Under the pieces are notes generated by a model. That model saw only the letters and a list, made by a program, of their open reading frames with translations, was not told the origin of the DNA and ran no database searches. The translations under genes and the position numbers were made by a program. A stretch of DNA of 64,000 bases. Origin: Arthrobacter sp. Leaf234. GTDB lineage: Bacteria; Actinomycetota; Actinomycetes; Actinomycetales; Micrococcaceae. Location of the stretch: contig NZ_LMLU01000005.1 of NCBI RefSeq assembly GCF_001422665.1, forward strand, positions 453,306 to 517,305, written 5' to 3'. Of the stretch, positions 60,474-64,000 are shown piece after piece (within the stretch, counting starts at the first letter, position 1; every line of letters starts with the position of its first letter).

Positions 60474-63400
60474 CACTCTTCGACCGCTCCAGGGTCGCAT
60501 CATCGGCCGTCGTGCCCGCGCGCCGCTCGGTCCGCCTGATGTCCGGCATCGTCGCCGCACTGATGGGCGTGTCGTTCGTCGGTCTGTCCACGCTCCCGGC
60601 GGCGGCCGACAGTCGGCCGGCCGAGCCGACCAGTCCGAGCTCGCCGGTCACGGCGTCGCCCGACGTCCTGCCCACGGTCCAGGTGGACGGTGTCGTCTGG
60701 CAGCAGACCGTCATCGGGAACACCGTGTACGCGGTCGGGCAGTTCACGACGGCCCGGCCCGCAGGCTCCGCAGCCGGCGTCAACACGACTCCGCGAGCGA
60801 ACATCCTCGCCTTCGACATCCGGACCGGAGCGCTGATCACGAGCTTCAACGCCTCGCTGAATGCGCAGGCGCGCAGCGTCACCGCCTCGCCCGATGGCAA
60901 GCGGATCTACGTCGGTGGCGCCTTCACCCAGGTCAACGGCACCGACCGTCGGTACGTCGCGGCGCTCGATGCGAGCACCGGTGCCTTGATCACGAGCTTC
61001 GCACCGCTGGTCGCCTCGAGGGTCAATGCCATCGTGGCCACGCCGGACGCGGTCTATCTCGGTGGATGGTTCACCGGCGTCGGTTCCGCACGGCGGGACA
61101 AGGTTGCCGCTGTGTCGCCGACCAACGCCGCGCTGCTTCCCTGGAACCCGACGGTCACCGGTGGCGACGTGACGTCGATGGTCGTCTCACCCGATCGCAC
61201 GAAGGTCGTCGTCGGCGGAAACTTCACGACGGTCAACGGGGCCACCAATGCAGGGTGGGCCTCGATCAACGCCTCGACGTCCGCCGTCGAGCCCTGGGCC
61301 GTCAACAGCTTCATCAACAACTCCGGTACGGGTGCTGCCATCACCGGACTGACCTCCGATGCCGACTACGTCTACGCATCCGGCTACGACTTCAACGGAG
61401 TCGGCACGGCTTTCGAGGGTGTCGTGGCAGCACGCTGGTCCGACGGCGCCGTGAACTGGCTCGAGGACTGCCATGGCGACACCTACTCGGTCTGGAGCAC
61501 CCAGGACGTGGTCTACTCGGCCGGCCATGCGCACTACTGCGGTAACGTCCAAGGCTTCCCCGAGACGAATCCCCGGAGCTACAACCACGCGCTCGCCTTC
61601 GGGAAGACGCCGGTGGCCACCATCACCCGCGACACCCAGGGGTACCGGAACTTCGAAGGCAACCAGCATTCAGCCCTGTTGAACTGGTGGCCCACCTTCA
61701 CCGTCGGGTCCTTCACGGGCCAGTACCAGGCGACTTGGTCCGTCACGGGAAATTCCGAGTACGTCGTCATGGGTGGCGAGTTCCCGACGGTCAGCGGAGT
61801 CCGCCAGCAGGGCCTGGTGCGCTTCGGCATCGGGACGAAGTCGACCAACAACAAGGCACCGGAAAAGGCAGGAAAGGCGGCCAACCCGGCAGTCATCTCC
61901 GTCAAGGACGGGGAAGCCCGCATCACCTGGGCCTCGAACTGGGACCGTGACAACAAGAAGCTGACCTACCGTGTCTACCGCGACGGCAACTTGACAGCGC
62001 CCATTCACGAGACGACGGGCGAGTCGACCTTCTGGCAGATGCCGACGCTGAGCTACATCGACAAGGGCCTGGCTCCGGGGTCGAAGCACACCTACCGGAT
62101 CTTCGCTCTCGATGCGTACGGGAACGAGGCACGCTCGGAGAGCGTCGAAGTGACGATCGCCGCCGCAGGCTCGGTCAGTCCGTACGCGACCTCGGTCCTC
62201 GACGACGGAGCCTCGTCCTACTGGCGCCTCGGTGAGGCAAGTGGGACGAACGTCGTCGACTGGGCCGGCTTCAACGACCTGACGGCCGCCGCCGGTGTGA
62301 CCCGCGGTGAGGCCGGGGCCATCGCCCAGGACGCCGACAAAGCGAGCACGTTCAACGGCACGGACACCGGCGCCGCCGCGGGACGCACACCGCAGGAGGC
62401 ACCGAACACCTACACGTCGGAGGCCTGGGTCAAGACGACCACGACGTCCGGTGGCAAGATCCTCGGCTACGGCGGATCCCTGACCGGGAACTCCGGCTCC
62501 TACGATCGTCAGACATACATGGACAACGAGGGGCGCATCTGGTTCGGCGTCTACCCGAACACCGTCCGTACCCTCAACTCGTCGAAGAGCTACAACGACG
62601 GACAGTGGCATCACGTGGTGTCGTCGCTCGGTCCGGCCGGAATGGCGCTGTACATCGACGGAGTCCTCATCGGCAAGCGTGCGGACACCACGAGGGGCCA
62701 GGGCTTCCAGGGGGTGTGGCGCGTCGGAGGTGACAACCTCGGTGGCTGGCCCAACCAGCCGGCGAGCTACTACTTCAACGGCGTGATCGACGATGTCGCG
62801 ATCTACCCGACCGAGCTCACCCGCGCGCAGATCCAGGCACACTATTCGAACAGCGGTCGCGAGGTCGCTGGACCGAAGAAGCCTGCCGACGCTTACGGTG
62901 CTGCCGTCTACTCGGCTGAACCGGAGCTCTACTGGCGACTGAACGAGGCCGATGGTTCCACCGCCGCCGATGCTTCTCAGGCAGGCGTTCCCGGGACCTA
63001 CGTCTCCGGCATCACTCTGGGGAAGGCCGGTGCCCTGAAGGACGTCTCCGACGGTGCCGCGGAATTCAACGGATCGTCAGGTCTGCTGTCGAGCACCAAG
63101 CGCTATGACAACCCCAGCGTGTACAGCCAGGAGCTGTGGTTCAACACCACGACGGCCAACGGCGGCAAGCTCATCGGTTTCGGTGACAACCCGAACGGCC
63201 TGTCGGGCAATTACGACCGACACGTCTACATGGAGAATGACGGACGCCTCACCTTCGGTGTGTGGACCGGCCGGACGAATCTCGCGCAGTCGACGGACGC
63301 CTACAACGACGGCAAGTGGCACCACATGGTAGCGACACAGTCCGGCGACGGGATGGTTCTGTACGTGGACGGCAAAGCCGTCGGGACGAACCCCCAGACA

Positions 63401-63802
63401 AGCGCCCAGGGCTACAGCGGGCACTGGAAGATCGGTAGCGACAACACCTGGGGGCCGCAGCCGTTCTTCGCCGGGACGATCGACGAGGTAGCCGTCTACT
63501 CACGGGCCCTCGGGGCCACTGAGGTCGCGGACCACTACCGCCTCGGCGGAGGGACCACCACCGTTCCGAACAAGGCTCCTGTGGCTGCTGCGTCGGTGAC
63601 GGCGACGGAGCTGACGGTTGCTGCTGACGGGTCGGCGTCCTCGGATGCTGATGGGACGGTCGCGTCGTACAGCTGGAACTTCGGGGACGGTTCTGCTGCG
63701 AAGACGGGTGCGACTAGTTCGTGTGCGAGTTCACGCTGTTCCGAACAAGGCTCCTGTGGCTGCTGCGTCGGTGACGGCGACGGAGCTGACGGTTGCTGCT
63801 GA
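60470..63802 (+). CDS. Large secreted beta-propeller / FN3 / LamG / PKD protein (3' end disrupted)
   Basis: 1,110 residues as read. Signal helix ([20 protein letters not shown]) ending near residue 46; beta-propeller of about 400 residues with repeated [21 protein letters not shown] and [11 protein letters not shown] motifs; one fibronectin III-like domain (about 475-565); two tandem LamG/concanavalin-like domains (about 570-800 and 805-1025) with YWRLGEASG / [19 protein letters not shown] / [10 protein letters not shown] and [11 protein letters not shown] / [11 protein letters not shown]; then the first half of a PKD domain. The last 30 residues ([11 protein letters not shown] and on) are out of frame: a 152-bp segment repeats 175 bp later, shifting the frame. 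A correct PKD frame resumes at 63741 and is open to the window edge. It is probably a surface adhesin or polymer-binding protein exported with the operon. Confidence 0.85.
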   Translation: MTLFDRSRVASSAVVPARRSVRLMSGIVAALMGVSFVGLSTLPAAADSRPAEPTSPSSPVTASPDVLPTVQVDGVVWQQTVIGNTVYAVGQFTTARPAGSAAGVNTTPRANILAFDIRTGALITSFNASLNAQARSVTASPDGKRIYVGGAFTQVNGTDRRYVAALDASTGALITSFAPLVASRVNAIVATPDAVYLGGWFTGVGSARRDKVAAVSPTNAALLPWNPTVTGGDVTSMVVSPDRTKVVVGGNFTTVNGATNAGWASINASTSAVEPWAVNSFINNSGTGAAITGLTSDADYVYASGYDFNGVGTAFEGVVAARWSDGAVNWLEDCHGDTYSVWSTQDVVYSAGHAHYCGNVQGFPETNPRSYNHALAFGKTPVATITRDTQGYRNFEGNQHSALLNWWPTFTVGSFTGQYQATWSVTGNSEYVVMGGEFPTVSGVRQQGLVRFGIGTKSTNNKAPEKAGKAANPAVISVKDGEARITWASNWDRDNKKLTYRVYRDGNLTAPIHETTGESTFWQMPTLSYIDKGLAPGSKHTYRIFALDAYGNEARSESVEVTIAAAGSVSPYATSVLDDGASSYWRLGEASGTNVVDWAGFNDLTAAAGVTRGEAGAIAQDADKASTFNGTDTGAAAGRTPQEAPNTYTSEAWVKTTTTSGGKILGYGGSLTGNSGSYDRQTYMDNEGRIWFGVYPNTVRTLNSSKSYNDGQWHHVVSSLGPAGMALYIDGVLIGKRADTTRGQGFQGVWRVGGDNLGGWPNQPASYYFNGVIDDVAIYPTELTRAQIQAHYSNSGREVAGPKKPADAYGAAVYSAEPELYWRLNEADGSTAADASQAGVPGTYVSGITLGKAGALKDVSDGAAEFNGSSGLLSSTKRYDNPSVYSQELWFNTTTANGGKLIGFGDNPNGLSGNYDRHVYMENDGRLTFGVWTGRTNLAQSTDAYNDGKWHHMVATQSGDGMVLYVDGKAVGTNPQTSAQGYSGHWKIGSDNTWGPQPFFAGTIDEVAVYSRALGATEVADHYRLGGGTTTVPNKAPVAAASVTATELTVAADGSASSDADGTVASYSWNFGDGSAAKTGATSSCASSRCSEQGSCGCCVGDGDGADGCC
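63563..63714 (+). repeat. 152-bp exact repeat, copy 1 (PKD coding)
   Basis: Identical to 63738-63889, offset 175 bp, with 23 bp of unrelated sequence between. Copy 1 is in frame with the large secreted gene and breaks off in the middle of a PKD domain. Confidence 0.9.
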
Positions 63803-63889
63803 CGGGTCGGCGTCCTCGGATGCTGATGGGACGGTCGCGTCGTACAGCTGGAACTTCGGGGACGGTTCTGCTGCGAAGACGGGTGCGAC
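63738..63889 (+). repeat. 152-bp exact repeat, copy 2 (PKD coding, shifted frame)
   Basis: The same sequence as 63563-63714, but because the offset is not a multiple of three the upstream gene reads it out of frame and stops at 63802. In its own frame it encodes [20 protein letters not shown] and continues to the window edge through [20 protein letters not shown]. Confidence 0.9.
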
Positions 63890-64000
63890 GGCGTCGCACA
63901 CGTATGGTGCGGCGGGGACGTACTCGGTGGTGCTGACGGTGACTGATGACAAGGGTGCGACGGACACTGTGACGAAGTCCGTCACGGTCACGGCGCCTCC
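63741..64000 (+). pseudogene. Continuation of the PKD-repeat protein in a shifted frame (open at the edge)
   Basis: Complete PKD domain sequence: [63 protein letters not shown]. No start codon belongs here; it is the rest of the 60470 gene after the frame break, and runs out of the window. It shows the true protein has further PKD repeats unless the locus is really broken. Confidence 0.7.

Noticed and set aside
38778..64000. Mobile element or phage origin of the polymer island
   Set aside because: No integrase, transposase, terminal repeat or attachment-site duplication was seen. The nearby tRNA-Gln is 2.6 kb away and intact, and base use looks like the rest of the window.

Overview
The window is high-GC actinobacterial chromosome, most like Arthrobacter or a close Micrococcaceae relative. 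Support comes from GTG starts, many start codons sitting 6-8 nt behind a TAGGCT-like -10 box, a whiB gene, the MoxR/DUF58/transglutaminase operon, and the orders tatD-rsmA-ispE-ABC-F and tRNA-Gln-glmU-prs / rplY-pth. No ribosomal RNA genes, insertion sequences, phage genes or CRISPR arrays were seen. Most of the first 38 kb is ordinary housekeeping.

Layout. 1-3.1 kb: purE (cut by the window edge) and purK on the minus strand, a GtrA-like membrane protein, and a TIGR03089 protein. 3.1-12.3 kb: whiB, a very large membrane glycosyltransferase and a DUF5719 envelope protein in one coupled run; then a metallopeptidase-fold protein, DUF3499, a Trm112-like protein and ahcY. 12.4-17.4 kb: an L,D-transpeptidase and the membrane proteins RDD, SpoIIM and TIGR01906. 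17.4-23.9 kb: acyl-CoA ligase, protein O-mannosyltransferase, rsmI, and a succinate-semialdehyde-type dehydrogenase. 24-29 kb: MoxR, DUF58 and transglutaminase operon on the minus strand. 29.2-34.5 kb: tatD, rsmA, ispE, ABC-F ATPase. 34.9-38.8 kb: membrane acyltransferase, tRNA-Gln, glmU, prs.

The unusual part is 38.8-64 kb. The expected neighbours prs and rplY-pth are separated by two giant AAA-ATPase/LuxR regulators, a DUF4012 protein and a VanZ protein. Directly after pth come two more giant LuxR regulators and an exopolysaccharide or glycopolymer operon. The regulators form two tandem, translationally coupled pairs (39023/41809 and 49866/52493). In each pair the first member has a degenerate Walker B and the second a canonical one, and first resembles first while second resembles second, so an ancestral pair probably duplicated. 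The downstream operon is almost entirely joined by overlapping stop/start codons: polyprenyl sugar-phosphate transferase, tagD-like cytidylyltransferase, DUF1972/GT4 glycosyltransferase, CDP-alcohol phosphotransferase, a small secreted protein, and a large secreted beta-propeller/LamG/PKD protein whose 3' end is broken by a 152-bp duplication. GAGTAGT-type boxes lie before the first regulator pair, after it, and before the operon, so I infer a paired-regulator system controlling a cell-surface polymer and its display protein.

Motif positions were read by eye. Promoters, hairpins and operator boxes are inferences from sequence pattern only.
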